A DNA stretch of 64,000 nt from Mesorhizobium sp. LHD-90 (GTDB taxonomy: Bacteria > Pseudomonadota > Alphaproteobacteria > Rhizobiales > Rhizobiaceae). The first letter of the stretch is position 1. Each line of letters begins with the position of its first letter. The stretch spans positions 186,001 through 250,000 of the forward strand of contig NZ_JAVFVV010000010.1 in NCBI RefSeq assembly GCF_030929505.1. The letters are read 5' to 3'. A program made the position numbers and the translations under genes. The notes beneath the pieces are model-generated. The model was given only the letters and a program-made list of their open reading frames with translations, searched no databases and was not told the DNA's origin. Below are positions 1 to 10,825 of the stretch, in pieces.

Positions 1-516
1 GAGAAGGAACTCGGCTCGATCGTGAATTTCTACGTGACGCCGTCCACACGCATGGAATTCCTGGTTGGCAAGCAGGCGCCCTACGTCGTGCTTGGCATGC
101 TGAACTTCCTCATGCTCTGGGCTTTCGCCGTCACCGTGTTCGGCGTGCCGTTCACCGGCAGCTTCCCCGCCCTTGCCGCCGCTGCCTTCCTCTACGTGAT
201 CTTCACCACCGGCATGGGGCTGGTGATCTCCAGCTTCATCGCCAGCCAGATAGCAGCCATCTTCGCCACGGCCCTGATCACCCTTATCCCCGCCGTGCAG
301 TATTCCGGGATGATCGACCCGGTTTCCTCGCTTGAGGGGTTCGGCGCGTTTGTCGGCAAGATCTACCCCACCACCTATTTCATGACCATCTCGCGCGGAA
401 CCTTCTCCAAGGGCCTGGATTTCCACGACCTTGCCGGTTCATTCGTCCCGCTTATCATCGCAGTGCCGGTGCTGTTTCTCCTCGGGACGGCGCTGTTGAA
501 GAAGCAGGCGTCCTGA
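1..516 (+). CDS. ABC-2 exporter permease, RbbA-like C-terminus (5' end outside window)
   Basis: The frame is open from base 1, so this is the 3' end of a longer gene; the GTG at 22 is internal. The visible 171 residues begin [14 protein letters not shown], a stretch typical of the last part of RbbA/YhiH-type proteins, where two ABC ATPase domains are fused to an ABC-2 permease. Several hydrophobic helices follow (about residues 28-55, 62-85, 90-105 and a final one near the C-terminus). It ends 2 bases before the next gene, a YhhJ-type permease, which is the usual RbbA-YhhJ pairing, often with an HlyD-like adaptor. The likely role is export or envelope transport of an unknown substrate. The ATPase domains lie left of the window and are not seen. 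Confidence 0.75.
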   Translation, partial: EKELGSIVNFYVTPSTRMEFLVGKQAPYVVLGMLNFLMLWAFAVTVFGVPFTGSFPALAAAAFLYVIFTTGMGLVISSFIASQIAAIFATALITLIPAVQYSGMIDPVSSLEGFGAFVGKIYPTTYFMTISRGTFSKGLDFHDLAGSFVPLIIAVPVLFLLGTALLKKQAS

Positions 517-518
517 TC

Positions 519-1631
519 ATGCGCGTCGCCAACGTCTACAATCTGGGCGTCAAGGAACTGCGCGGCCTCGGCCGTGACTACATGCTGCTCATCCTGATCG
601 TCTACGCCTTCACCCTGGCGATCTATACGGCGGCCACCGCGCAGCCCGAGACGCTGAACCGCGCCGCCATCGCCATCGTCGACGAAGACCAGTCGCCCGT
701 GTCCTCGCGCATCATAACCGCCTTCTATCCCCCCTATTTCACGGTTCCGCGCATCATCGACCAGTCGGAGATGGATGCGCGCATGGATGCCGGCCTCGAC
801 ACCTTCGCGCTCAACATTCCGCCGAACTTCCAGCGCGACCTTCTGGCCGGGCGCAGCCCGACCATCCAGCTCAATGTCGACGCGACGCGCATGAGCCAGG
901 CCTTCACCGGCGGCGGCTACGTCCAGACCATCGTGTCGGCCGACGTGAACGAGTTCATGAACCGGTACAGGGGAACGAGCAGCGTTCCTGTCGACCTTGC
1001 CTTGCGTGCGCGCTTCAACCAGGAACTCAACAAGGGCTGGTTCGGCGCGCTTTCCAACGTGATTTCGTCGATCACCATGCTGTCGATCGTGCTGACGGGA
1101 GCCGCCCTCATCCGCGAGCGCGAGCACGGGACGATCGAGCATCTTCTGGTGATGCCGGTGACGCCGGCCGAGATCATGCTGAGCAAGGTACTCTCGATGG
1201 CGCTCGTCGTGCTGGTCGCGTCGGCGGCGTCGATCATCTTTATCGTCCGCGGCGCGCTCGGCGTGCCTATCGAGGGGTCGATCGCGCTTTTCCTGGTCGG
1301 CACGGCGCTGCACCTCTTCGCCACCACGTCGCTGGGGATTTTTCTCGCCACCGTCGCCGGTTCCATGGCGCAGTTCGGGCTGCTGTTGATGCTAGTGCTG
1401 CTGCCTCTCCAGGTGTTGTCCGGAGCCACCACGCCGCGGGAAAGCATGCCCGAATTCATCCAGACCATCATGCTCGCCGCGCCGAACACGCATTTCGTCA
1501 TCCTCGGCCAGGCCATCCTGTTCCGCGGCGCCGGAATCGAAGTGGTGTGGCCTCAATTCCTTGCGCTGATAGTCATCGGAGCGGTCCTGTTCGCCTTCGC
1601 TCTCGGCCGCTTCCGCAAATCACTGCGGTGA
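519..1631 (+). CDS. ABC-2 type transporter permease, YhhJ-like
   Basis: 370 residues, close to the usual YhhJ length of about 375. One N-terminal membrane helix (residues about 20-40) is followed by a large periplasmic region (about 45-170), then a cluster of five or six helices to the C-terminus, the normal ABC-2 permease layout. The motif REREHGTIEHLLVMPVTP (about residues 198-217) is the conserved cytoplasmic element before the membrane bundle. The ATG lies 2 bases after the stop of the RbbA-like gene, so the two are co-transcribed and probably form one exporter. The substrate cannot be told from the sequence. Confidence 0.8.
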   Translation: MRVANVYNLGVKELRGLGRDYMLLILIVYAFTLAIYTAATAQPETLNRAAIAIVDEDQSPVSSRIITAFYPPYFTVPRIIDQSEMDARMDAGLDTFALNIPPNFQRDLLAGRSPTIQLNVDATRMSQAFTGGGYVQTIVSADVNEFMNRYRGTSSVPVDLALRARFNQELNKGWFGALSNVISSITMLSIVLTGAALIREREHGTIEHLLVMPVTPAEIMLSKVLSMALVVLVASAASIIFIVRGALGVPIEGSIALFLVGTALHLFATTSLGIFLATVAGSMAQFGLLLMLVLLPLQVLSGATTPRESMPEFIQTIMLAAPNTHFVILGQAILFRGAGIEVVWPQFLALIVIGAVLFAFALGRFRKSLR

Positions 1632-1818
1632 AACGGGTACGTCGCTCCACGAAGGCAACGGCTCTGTCCGAGCAATCGCCGCTGCCGATGAAAAGGATGA
1701 CCCGTCTCAAATGTCTTGAGCGCGGACAAAGCGTTGACCCGGCCAGAACGTAAAAGTAGCCTGCTGAAGGGGGGTCTCGAACGTAGCTTCTTCGAGCACG
1801 GATCGGCAAGGAAAGCTT

Positions 1819-1962
1819 ATGCCAACTGAGACGCCACGCTTCCCGGACACAGAGCGCTTCGTCGGTCGGGAAAACCCTCGCGACAGGGCGCAGCGCGATA
1901 TGCGGACGACGAAGGGGATGGATGCCAGCCTCCTTGTGTGCCTTCCGGGAGGCGGAGGCTGA
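1819..1962 (+). CDS. Possible 47-residue leader ORF coupled to the MaoC-Pta gene
   Basis: A short ATG frame preceded by AAGGAAA with 4-5 bases spacing, encoding a 47-residue arginine-rich peptide ending in four glycines. Its TGA overlaps the ATG of the next gene as TGATG, the classic arrangement for translational coupling. The last codons also carry the GGGAGGCGGAGG ribosome-binding sequence of the downstream gene. I do not recognise the peptide. It may be a regulatory leader or chance; the coupling geometry and the good ribosome site are the reasons for listing it. Confidence 0.35.
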   Translation: MPTETPRFPDTERFVGRENPRDRAQRDMRTTKGMDASLLVCLPGGGG

Positions 1963-3362
1963 TGGATGATTTCCTCCGCAACCGGACTTTCGACGAACTG
2001 CGCGCAGGCGACACAGCCTCGGTGGTGCGCATCGTCGGACGCGACGACATCGACCTTTTCGCCACCGTTTCCGGCGACGTGAACCCGGCGCATCTGGATG
2101 CCGCATTCGCGGCAACGGGCCACTTCGGCCACATCGTCGCGCATGGCATGTGGACGGCCGCGCTCGTCTCGGCGGTGCTCGGCACGAAACTGCCCGGCCC
2201 GGGTACGATCTATCTCGGCCAGGAACTCAGCTTTCTCAAGCCGGTGGCTCCAGGCGACACGATCACGGCGACCGTTACGGTCAAGGACAAGCGTACGGAC
2301 AAGCGCATCGTGACGCTTGCCACGGTCTGCACCAATCATGAGGGCGAGGAGGTGCTGACCGGAACGGCGACCGTGATCGCTCCGGAACACAGCATCGAAT
2401 GGCCGCGCACGCGGCTGCCCGATGTGTCGCTGAGGCGGCACGACCGCTACGAATCGCTGGTCAGGCGCGCGAAGGAAACGCCGCCCGTCCGGGCCGCGAT
2501 CGTTCATCCCTGTTCGGCCGCTTCGATCGCCGGCGCCATCGAAGCGCGCGACGAGGGCCTGCTCGAACCTGTCCTTGTGGGACCGGAGAAGAAGATCCGT
2601 GCGGCGGCGGAGGCCGCGCAGGTCTCGCTGGACGGGATCGCGATCTATCCGGTCGAGCACAGCCATGCCGCCGCGGCGCGCGCTGCCGAGCTTGCGGTCA
2701 CGGGCGAGGTTTCCGTGCTCGTCAAGGGAAGCCTGCACACGGACGAATTGCTGGGCGCGATCGTGGCGCCGGATTCGGGCCTCAGGACCGAGCGGCGCAT
2801 CAGCCATATCTATGCAATGGACGTGCCCGCATACACAAAACCGATCATCGTCACCGACGCCGCGATCAACATCCAGCCGTCGCTCGAGCACAAGCGCGAC
2901 ATCTGCCAGAACGCCGTCGATCTGTTGCGCGCCCTTGGCTGGGATGAGCCGCGGGTTGCGGTGTTGGCCGCGGTCGAGACCGTCAATCCCAAGATGTCCG
3001 CCACGCTCGATGCCGCGGCGCTGACCGTGATGGCCCAGCGCGGCCAGATCACTGGCGCCAGGGTGGATGGACCGCTGGCCTTCGACAATGCCATCAGCCC
3101 CGACGCCGCCCGCACCAAGGGCATCGTCTCGTCCGTTGCCGGCGCGGCGGACATCCTGCTCGTTCCGGATCTCGAAGCCGGCAACATGCTGGCCAAGCAA
3201 CTGATCTACTTCGCCGGGGCCAAGGCGGCGGGGCTGGTGCTCGGCGCGCGGGTTCCGATCGTGCTGACAAGCCGCTCCGATCCACTCTCGGCGCGCATAG
3301 CTTCGGCAGCACTCGCCAAGCTGGTTTCGGTTGCGCGTCTCCCGAAGGGAGCGTCGGCATGA
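1962..3362 (+). CDS. MaoC-like dehydratase / phosphate acetyltransferase fusion
   Basis: 466 residues. Residues about 1-140 are a hot-dog MaoC (R-hydratase-like) domain with GDVNPAHLD and GHIVAHGM, which carry the catalytic Asp and His. Residues about 160-466 are a phosphate acetyl/butyryl-transferase domain (PF01515 type), which interconverts acyl-CoA and acyl-phosphate. This fused form is common in rhizobia beside ackA. The ATG at 1962 was chosen because a strong GGGAGGCGGAGG site lies just upstream; a GTG at 1938 is in frame but has no site. The stop overlaps the ackA start by 4 bases (ATGA), so acetyl-phosphate made here can pass to AckA. The natural substrate of the MaoC part is not known from sequence. 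Confidence 0.85.
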   Translation: MDDFLRNRTFDELRAGDTASVVRIVGRDDIDLFATVSGDVNPAHLDAAFAATGHFGHIVAHGMWTAALVSAVLGTKLPGPGTIYLGQELSFLKPVAPGDTITATVTVKDKRTDKRIVTLATVCTNHEGEEVLTGTATVIAPEHSIEWPRTRLPDVSLRRHDRYESLVRRAKETPPVRAAIVHPCSAASIAGAIEARDEGLLEPVLVGPEKKIRAAAEAAQVSLDGIAIYPVEHSHAAAARAAELAVTGEVSVLVKGSLHTDELLGAIVAPDSGLRTERRISHIYAMDVPAYTKPIIVTDAAINIQPSLEHKRDICQNAVDLLRALGWDEPRVAVLAAVETVNPKMSATLDAAALTVMAQRGQITGARVDGPLAFDNAISPDAARTKGIVSSVAGAADILLVPDLEAGNMLAKQLIYFAGAKAAGLVLGARVPIVLTSRSDPLSARIASAALAKLVSVARLPKGASA

Positions 3363-4543
3363 GCAAATCGCTGGTCACGTTCAACGCCGGTTCTTCGACG
3401 GTCAAGATCGGCGTCTTCGATGTCGCCGCTGACCGCCCGCACCGGCTAACGCGTGCGGTGATCGACTTTCGTCACGATCCGCTGACCTTGAGCGTCGGCG
3501 AAGGGAAGGAGGTGCGCCAGACGAAACTGGACGCCCGGCCGGGAGAGGACCTGACCGAAGTCGTGTCCGAAACCTTCGCCGGCCTGGCCAGGCATTTCGA
3601 CATTGGCGAGATCGTCGCTGCCGGGCACCGCGTCGTGCATGGCGGCGACCGCTTCGCTGGGCCGGTGCGCCTCGACGCCGGCACGATCGACGCCATCGCG
3701 GCGCTGACGCCGCTGGCGCCGCTGCACCAGCCACAGAATCTGCGCCTGATTCGCGCGATCAGCGACTTCGGGCCGAAACTCGTACAGGTCGCCTCGTTCG
3801 ATACGGCGTTCCATCGCACGAACGCCGAGATCGTCCGGCGCTTCGCGATCCCGCGCGAGTTTCACGACCGCGGCGTCAAGCGCTACGGCTTCCATGGCCT
3901 GTCCTATAAATACATCGCCGGGGAGCTGGCTCGCAGGACGCCGCAGGCGGTCCGGGGCAAGGTCGTCGCCGCCCATCTCGGCAGCGGTGCGAGCCTTTGC
4001 GCCATGGAGGATGGCGCGAGCCGGGACACCAGCATGGGGTTCTCCACGCTCGACGGCGTTCCCATGGCGACGCGCTGCGGCGCGCTCGATCCTGGCGTGC
4101 TGCTGCATCTGTTTGGCGCCGGCGGGCTCGCGCTCGCGGAGGTGGAGGCCATTCTCTACCATCGCTCGGGTCTGCTCGGTGTCTCCGGCATCAGCGCCGA
4201 CAGCCGCGTGCTGCTGGAGAGCAAGGACCCGCGGGCGCGGGAAGCGATCGATCTCTTCACCCTGCGCATCGCTGGCGAGGTGGCGCGGCTGACCGCCACG
4301 CTCGGCGGCCTCGACACGCTCGTTTTCACCGCCGGCATCGGCGAGAACCAGCCTTCCGTCCGGGCCGGCGTCTGCACGCGGCTGGACTGGCTCGGCGTTG
4401 AGCTGGATGCGGCTGCGAATGAGCGCAATGCGGCGGTCGTAAGCAGCAAGGCGAGCCGCGTGGCAGTCCTGGTCATTCCCACCGACGAGGAGCAGGTCAT
4501 CGCCGAGGAAGCCTTTTCCGTCGTGAAGGCGAAAGCCGCGTGA
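3359..4543 (+). CDS. ackA: Acetate kinase
   Basis: 394 residues, the normal length of this ASKHA-fold kinase, which interconverts acetyl-phosphate + ADP and acetate + ATP in the cytoplasm. Visible family motifs are FNAGSSTVKIGVF at the N-terminus, GHRVVHGG, HLGSGASLCA (phosphate-binding), DTSMGFSTLDG, and FTAGIGENQ near residue 325. It starts inside the stop of the MaoC-Pta gene (4-base overlap) and is followed 73 bases later by a P-type ATPase gene on the same strand. A phosphoketolase gene 6 kb downstream would supply acetyl-phosphate. Nothing looks truncated. Confidence 0.93.
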   Translation: MSKSLVTFNAGSSTVKIGVFDVAADRPHRLTRAVIDFRHDPLTLSVGEGKEVRQTKLDARPGEDLTEVVSETFAGLARHFDIGEIVAAGHRVVHGGDRFAGPVRLDAGTIDAIAALTPLAPLHQPQNLRLIRAISDFGPKLVQVASFDTAFHRTNAEIVRRFAIPREFHDRGVKRYGFHGLSYKYIAGELARRTPQAVRGKVVAAHLGSGASLCAMEDGASRDTSMGFSTLDGVPMATRCGALDPGVLLHLFGAGGLALAEVEAILYHRSGLLGVSGISADSRVLLESKDPRAREAIDLFTLRIAGEVARLTATLGGLDTLVFTAGIGENQPSVRAGVCTRLDWLGVELDAAANERNAAVVSSKASRVAVLVIPTDEEQVIAEEAFSVVKAKAA

Positions 4544-4616
4544 CGACAGGCGAGAGCGTGCTGGTCCTTTCGCAGGCGGGAAGTGCGTCGCCGATGCAGG
4601 CAAGGATGGAAGCGCG

Positions 4617-7349
<2,733 letters not shown>

Positions 7350-7428
7350 GCGGTTCGAACCGGAACGAAAGTGCGGATTCCTGGGGGCAGTGAATCTGAA
7401 GTTTAGGCCAAGCAAAAGGAGCACCCCG

Positions 7429-8469
7429 ATGTCCAAGATTCCCAAGATGATGAAAGCCGCCGTCGTGCATGAATTCGGCAAGCCGCTTGTCGTGCAAGAA
7501 GTTCCGGTGCCGGCGCCGGGCCGGGGCGAGGTTCTGGTCAAGGTGCTGGCCTGCGGCGTCTGCCATACCGACCTTCACGCGGCCGACGGCGACTGGCCGG
7601 TCAAGCCGAGCCCGCCGTTCATTCCCGGCCATGAAGCAGTCGGCATCGTGGTTGCGCTCGGCGCCGGCGTCAGCGAACTGGCGTTGGGCGAACGCGTCGG
7701 CGTGGCCTGGTTGCACGACGCCTGCATGCGCTGCGAATATTGCGAGACCGGTTGGGAGACGCTCTGCGAGCAACAGCACAACACCGGCTATAGCTGCGAC
7801 GGGGGATTTGCGGAGTATGTCGTGGCCGCCGCCCCGTTCGTCGGACGCATACCGGAAGGCGTAGACACCGCCGAGATCGCGCCGATCCTGTGCGCGGGCG
7901 TCACGACCTATAAGGGCCTGAAGGAGACCGAGGCGCGGCCGGGCGAGTGGGTCGCCATCTCCGGCGTCGGCGGGCTCGGCCATGTCGCGATCCAGTACGC
8001 CAAGGCGATGGGGCTGAACGTCGTGGCCCTCGACATCGCGCCCGAGAAGCTGGAACTGGCGCGGCAATCGGGCGCCGACGCGGCCGTCGATGCGCGCTCT
8101 GGCGACGCGGTTTCCGAGGTGATCGAGGCGACCGGCGGCGGCGCCCATGGCGTGCTGGTCACGGCGGTGTCGCCGCCGGCCTTCTCGCAGGCGCTGGGCA
8201 TCGTACGGAGAAGGGGCACGGTCAGCCTGGTCGGCCTGCCGCCCGGCGACTTCCCGACGCCGATCTTCGACGTCGTGCTCAAGCGCATCACGGTGCGCGG
8301 GTCGATCGTGGGGACCCGCCGCGACCTCGACGAGGCGATCGCCTTCGCCGCCCGCGGCCAGGTCAAGGCGGAGATCCAAAAGGCTCCGCTGGAGGACATC
8401 AACGCGATCTTGACTAAGCTGAGGAAAGGCAAGATCGAGGGCCGGATGGTCCTCGACTTCACCTCATAG
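7429..8469 (+). CDS. adhP: Zinc-dependent alcohol dehydrogenase, AdhP-like
   Basis: 346 residues. CGVCHTDLH and GHEAVG supply the catalytic-zinc ligands; the spaced cysteines in [16 protein letters not shown] form the structural zinc site; [17 protein letters not shown] is the NAD-binding Rossmann loop. The family oxidises ethanol and other primary alcohols, or reduces aldehydes, with NAD(H). The ATG at 7429 follows AAAAGGAGC with good spacing; a longer in-frame start at 7390 has no site. It ends the acetate/energy gene run and is convergent with the LuxR-TolB regulator gene, 162 bases away. In that gap I see only a weak hairpin (GTCCC..GGGAC). Confidence 0.9.
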   Translation: MSKIPKMMKAAVVHEFGKPLVVQEVPVPAPGRGEVLVKVLACGVCHTDLHAADGDWPVKPSPPFIPGHEAVGIVVALGAGVSELALGERVGVAWLHDACMRCEYCETGWETLCEQQHNTGYSCDGGFAEYVVAAAPFVGRIPEGVDTAEIAPILCAGVTTYKGLKETEARPGEWVAISGVGGLGHVAIQYAKAMGLNVVALDIAPEKLELARQSGADAAVDARSGDAVSEVIEATGGGAHGVLVTAVSPPAFSQALGIVRRRGTVSLVGLPPGDFPTPIFDVVLKRITVRGSIVGTRRDLDEAIAFAARGQVKAEIQKAPLEDINAILTKLRKGKIEGRMVLDFTS

Positions 8470-8631
8470 CGAAAAACCCGGCCGTCCGATCGGCTTTCAT
8501 CGCCACTCACGGACGTCGTCCCCTAGTCAGGGACAGTCTGGACGTGTCACCGATCGAGCCGGCAACCGCGATGGAGGTCGTCAGCGCGGCTAGGGCCTGG
8601 CAAGGCTTGCCGTGCGGGTGAGGGGGGCTAG

Positions 8632-10077
8632 CTAGCTCAGCCCTGCGCGGCGGGCACCCTCGCGTATCGCGGCAACGGCAGGAGGATTGGTGACTGGATA
8701 CGAGGTGATAAACCCCTCGGCCGAAAGGTCCGGAAATTCTCTCGCCAACCGGTCTGCAATCTCTATCGCCTGAGGTGCTTCGCCGAGCATGGCATGTGCC
8801 ATCGCTTGAAACAGCAGCGTGGCCGGTGAGTCCGACGGAGCCTGAGCAAACGCGGCCAAACTCTCCCTCTGCAGGCCCACGACAAAGCTGGAGCGGCCTA
8901 ACATGCTATAGTACCAAGGCACGTAGGGATTGAGACGAATCGCCCGTTTCGCCAGTTCATACCCATTTCTCGGATCGCCCGTGACGAACGTCCTCCCGCC
9001 CGCAAGCAAGGCGAGCGTGTCGGAATCGTTCGGGGCGGCGGCCAGTGCAAGATCATATTCCCTTTCCGTGGCATCAAGGTCACCTTGCAATGCCCTCACT
9101 TCAGCAAGGCAAATGCGCGCGTGAGTGTCACCCGTGTCGAGCGCCAATGCTCGCTCGAGACATGACCTCCACTTCTCCTTGGCTGCGGAAGGGTCAGTGG
9201 TGAATGCGTTAATCACGGCCACTGCATGCGCCAGCCCCAAAACGGTCCAAGCCCTTGCAAGGCTGGGGTCGAGTTCGACGGCACGGGACAAAAGCCGGAC
9301 GGCCTCCGCGTGGGAAGAGCGTGTATACAAGTTATGCTGCTCAACGCCCAGAAGGTAATAGTCATATGCGCGCAGGCTGGCCGGAGGTTTGCGCCGGACC
9401 ACATCGCGTCGAAGTCTTGCGAGCCTCCCACAACAGCTCGCAAGGACATTGACGACGTTCTCGGTGACCATGTCCTGCACTGCGAAGAGGTCTTCGGCCG
9501 ACCGATCGTACCGCGATGTCCACAAGTCGATCCCGGTGTGTGCGTCGACCAGTTGCACGCAAATGCGAAGCCGCTGCTCTCTCGCCTGCAAGGTTGCCTC
9601 CAGCAAGTAGTCGGCATTCAGTTCTCGCCCTATGGAACGGGCGTCCTCTCCTCGACCTTTGTACGAGTTCATGGTCTGGCGGGCGATTACCGCAATGTCG
9701 GGATAACGGGCCAAGTCGGCGATAAGGTCCGCCGCCATACCGTCCGCGAAGCGGTTCCAATGCTCACCCGAACTCAGAATGTTGACAGGCAGGACAGCGA
9801 GGATTGGTGGTCCGGACCTGTCTGCCGACGGCTGCTCGGTTTGAGAAGGTGGGTGCGTTGCGTCGCGATGATCGCCGAGCAAGGTGGCAAGCGCTACTTT
9901 ACTGCGAATGTCGAGCTTTCGGTAAATCGCGGCCAGATGAGTTCGGACCGTTGAAGGTGCTATGAAAAGCGCCTCACCTATTTCGCGATAGGTCATGCCT
10001 TCCGCAAACTTCGCCGCAATGACTCGCTCGCGGCCTGACAGGCCGGTCAGCGGACCGCTTTCCTCATTTAGCGCCAC
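8632..10077 (-). CDS. LuxR-HTH / TolB-like / TPR regulator
   Basis: 481 residues from a GTG at 10077 that follows GGAGG with good spacing. Upstream in-frame codons to 10467 are rejected because they have no family-like sequence. Residues about 12-70 are a LuxR-type HTH (GLSGRERVIAAKFAEG, then STVRTHLAAIYRKLDI). Residues about 91-210 resemble the TolB-like region usually found in class III adenylate-cyclase-associated proteins (ADYLLEATLQ, LWTSRYDR). Residues about 235-480 contain TPR-like repeats. There is no cyclase catalytic domain. It is divergent from a small secreted protein gene (184-base gap) and convergent with adhP. The ligand and targets are unknown; the neighbourhood suggests control of the acetate/phosphoketolase genes. 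Confidence 0.75.
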   Translation of the reverse strand: MALNEESGPLTGLSGRERVIAAKFAEGMTYREIGEALFIAPSTVRTHLAAIYRKLDIRSKVALATLLGDHRDATHPPSQTEQPSADRSGPPILAVLPVNILSSGEHWNRFADGMAADLIADLARYPDIAVIARQTMNSYKGRGEDARSIGRELNADYLLEATLQAREQRLRICVQLVDAHTGIDLWTSRYDRSAEDLFAVQDMVTENVVNVLASCCGRLARLRRDVVRRKPPASLRAYDYYLLGVEQHNLYTRSSHAEAVRLLSRAVELDPSLARAWTVLGLAHAVAVINAFTTDPSAAKEKWRSCLERALALDTGDTHARICLAEVRALQGDLDATEREYDLALAAAPNDSDTLALLAGGRTFVTGDPRNGYELAKRAIRLNPYVPWYYSMLGRSSFVVGLQRESLAAFAQAPSDSPATLLFQAMAHAMLGEAPQAIEIADRLAREFPDLSAEGFITSYPVTNPPAVAAIREGARRAGLS

Positions 10078-10261
10078 GTCACCTCCGTTTGAGCTTGAAC
10101 GTTGCAGAGAGAAGCTCAGGGCAGGCGGCCGTTCAAAAATACTACAAATGCCGACAAGAAAACACAGCATCTGCACGATGCCGCGCAGGCCCGAACAATC
10201 ATAGCCTCTGTGCACGGTTCGCCAGTCATGCGCTGGCAACCACATTTCACAGGAGCGAGGT

Positions 10262-10642
10262 ATGCGTAAGCTATCGGTGTTGTCAGGGTTGCTGGCGTTC
10301 GCGCTGCTGGTGGGTCCAGGCATCTCGGGAGAGATACAAAAAGACGCGGGATCAATCTCGGAGAATGAGGTGCGCGTTGCCAGCGCACGACAATACTTCG
10401 ACATCCTCATACGAGCATGCAGGAACGGGTGGCGGTATCCACGCAGCCAAATTGAAAATGGTTTCAAGCGGCACTTCGAGGAGACGAAATTGCAGCTGAT
10501 TTCGCAGGGTTACAGGATCACCTCCGATGTGACGGCTGGTAAAGCGATCCGACCTTGCTCAGGGTTGCTCGTTGTCGCCCACGGTCCGGAGCGCTCATCG
10601 CCCCCACTTGAGTGTTCTCGCCCGTACTGGCTTGGCGAATAG
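10262..10642 (+). CDS. Small secreted protein, unknown function
   Basis: 126 residues. Residues 1-22 are a clear Sec signal peptide (MRKLSVLSGLLAFALLVG, then small residues for cleavage), leaving about 100 residues outside the cytoplasm with three cysteines. A CAGGAGCGAGGT ribosome site directly precedes the ATG. I recognise no family. It is divergent from the LuxR-TolB-TPR regulator, so the 184-base gap probably holds both promoters and the regulator may control it. Its 3' end converges on the phosphoketolase gene with a 183-base gap. Confidence 0.6.
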   Translation: MRKLSVLSGLLAFALLVGPGISGEIQKDAGSISENEVRVASARQYFDILIRACRNGWRYPRSQIENGFKRHFEETKLQLISQGYRITSDVTAGKAIRPCSGLLVVAHGPERSSPPLECSRPYWLGE

Positions 10643-10785
10643 ACGCAGGCACCCGGTCGTATCGAGGGTAGCCAAGACCCGTTCGGTCCGCGCTCGCAGC
10701 AGAACCGCCGCCCCCATGGCGTGCGAAGTTCATATTGAAAGGCCCTATCTACAAAATGGCGAGCACACCGATTACCTGGCGGAAT

Positions 10786-10816
10786 CCGGCCGCCCGCGCC
10801 TTGGGCCGGCGGCCGG
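10786..10816 (-). terminator. GC hairpin after phosphoketolase gene
   Basis: CCGGCCGCC and GGCGGCCGG form a perfect 9-bp stem with a 13-base loop, between two convergent genes and 10 bases past the phosphoketolase stop. There is no T tract, so it may stabilise the 3' end or act with other factors instead of being a standard intrinsic terminator. Confidence 0.4.
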
Positions 10817-10825
10817 CTCTCGGCG

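Noticed and set aside
1714-1730. FNR-like sequence TTGAG-CGCG-GACAA upstream of the Pta gene
   Set aside because: The right half lacks ATCAA and the match to TTGAT-N4-ATCAA is poor.
10078-10467. 130-codon N-terminal extension of the LuxR-TolB regulator
   Set aside because: The extension overlaps the divergent small gene, has no family-like sequence, and a GTG with GGAGG at 10077 begins the HTH domain.
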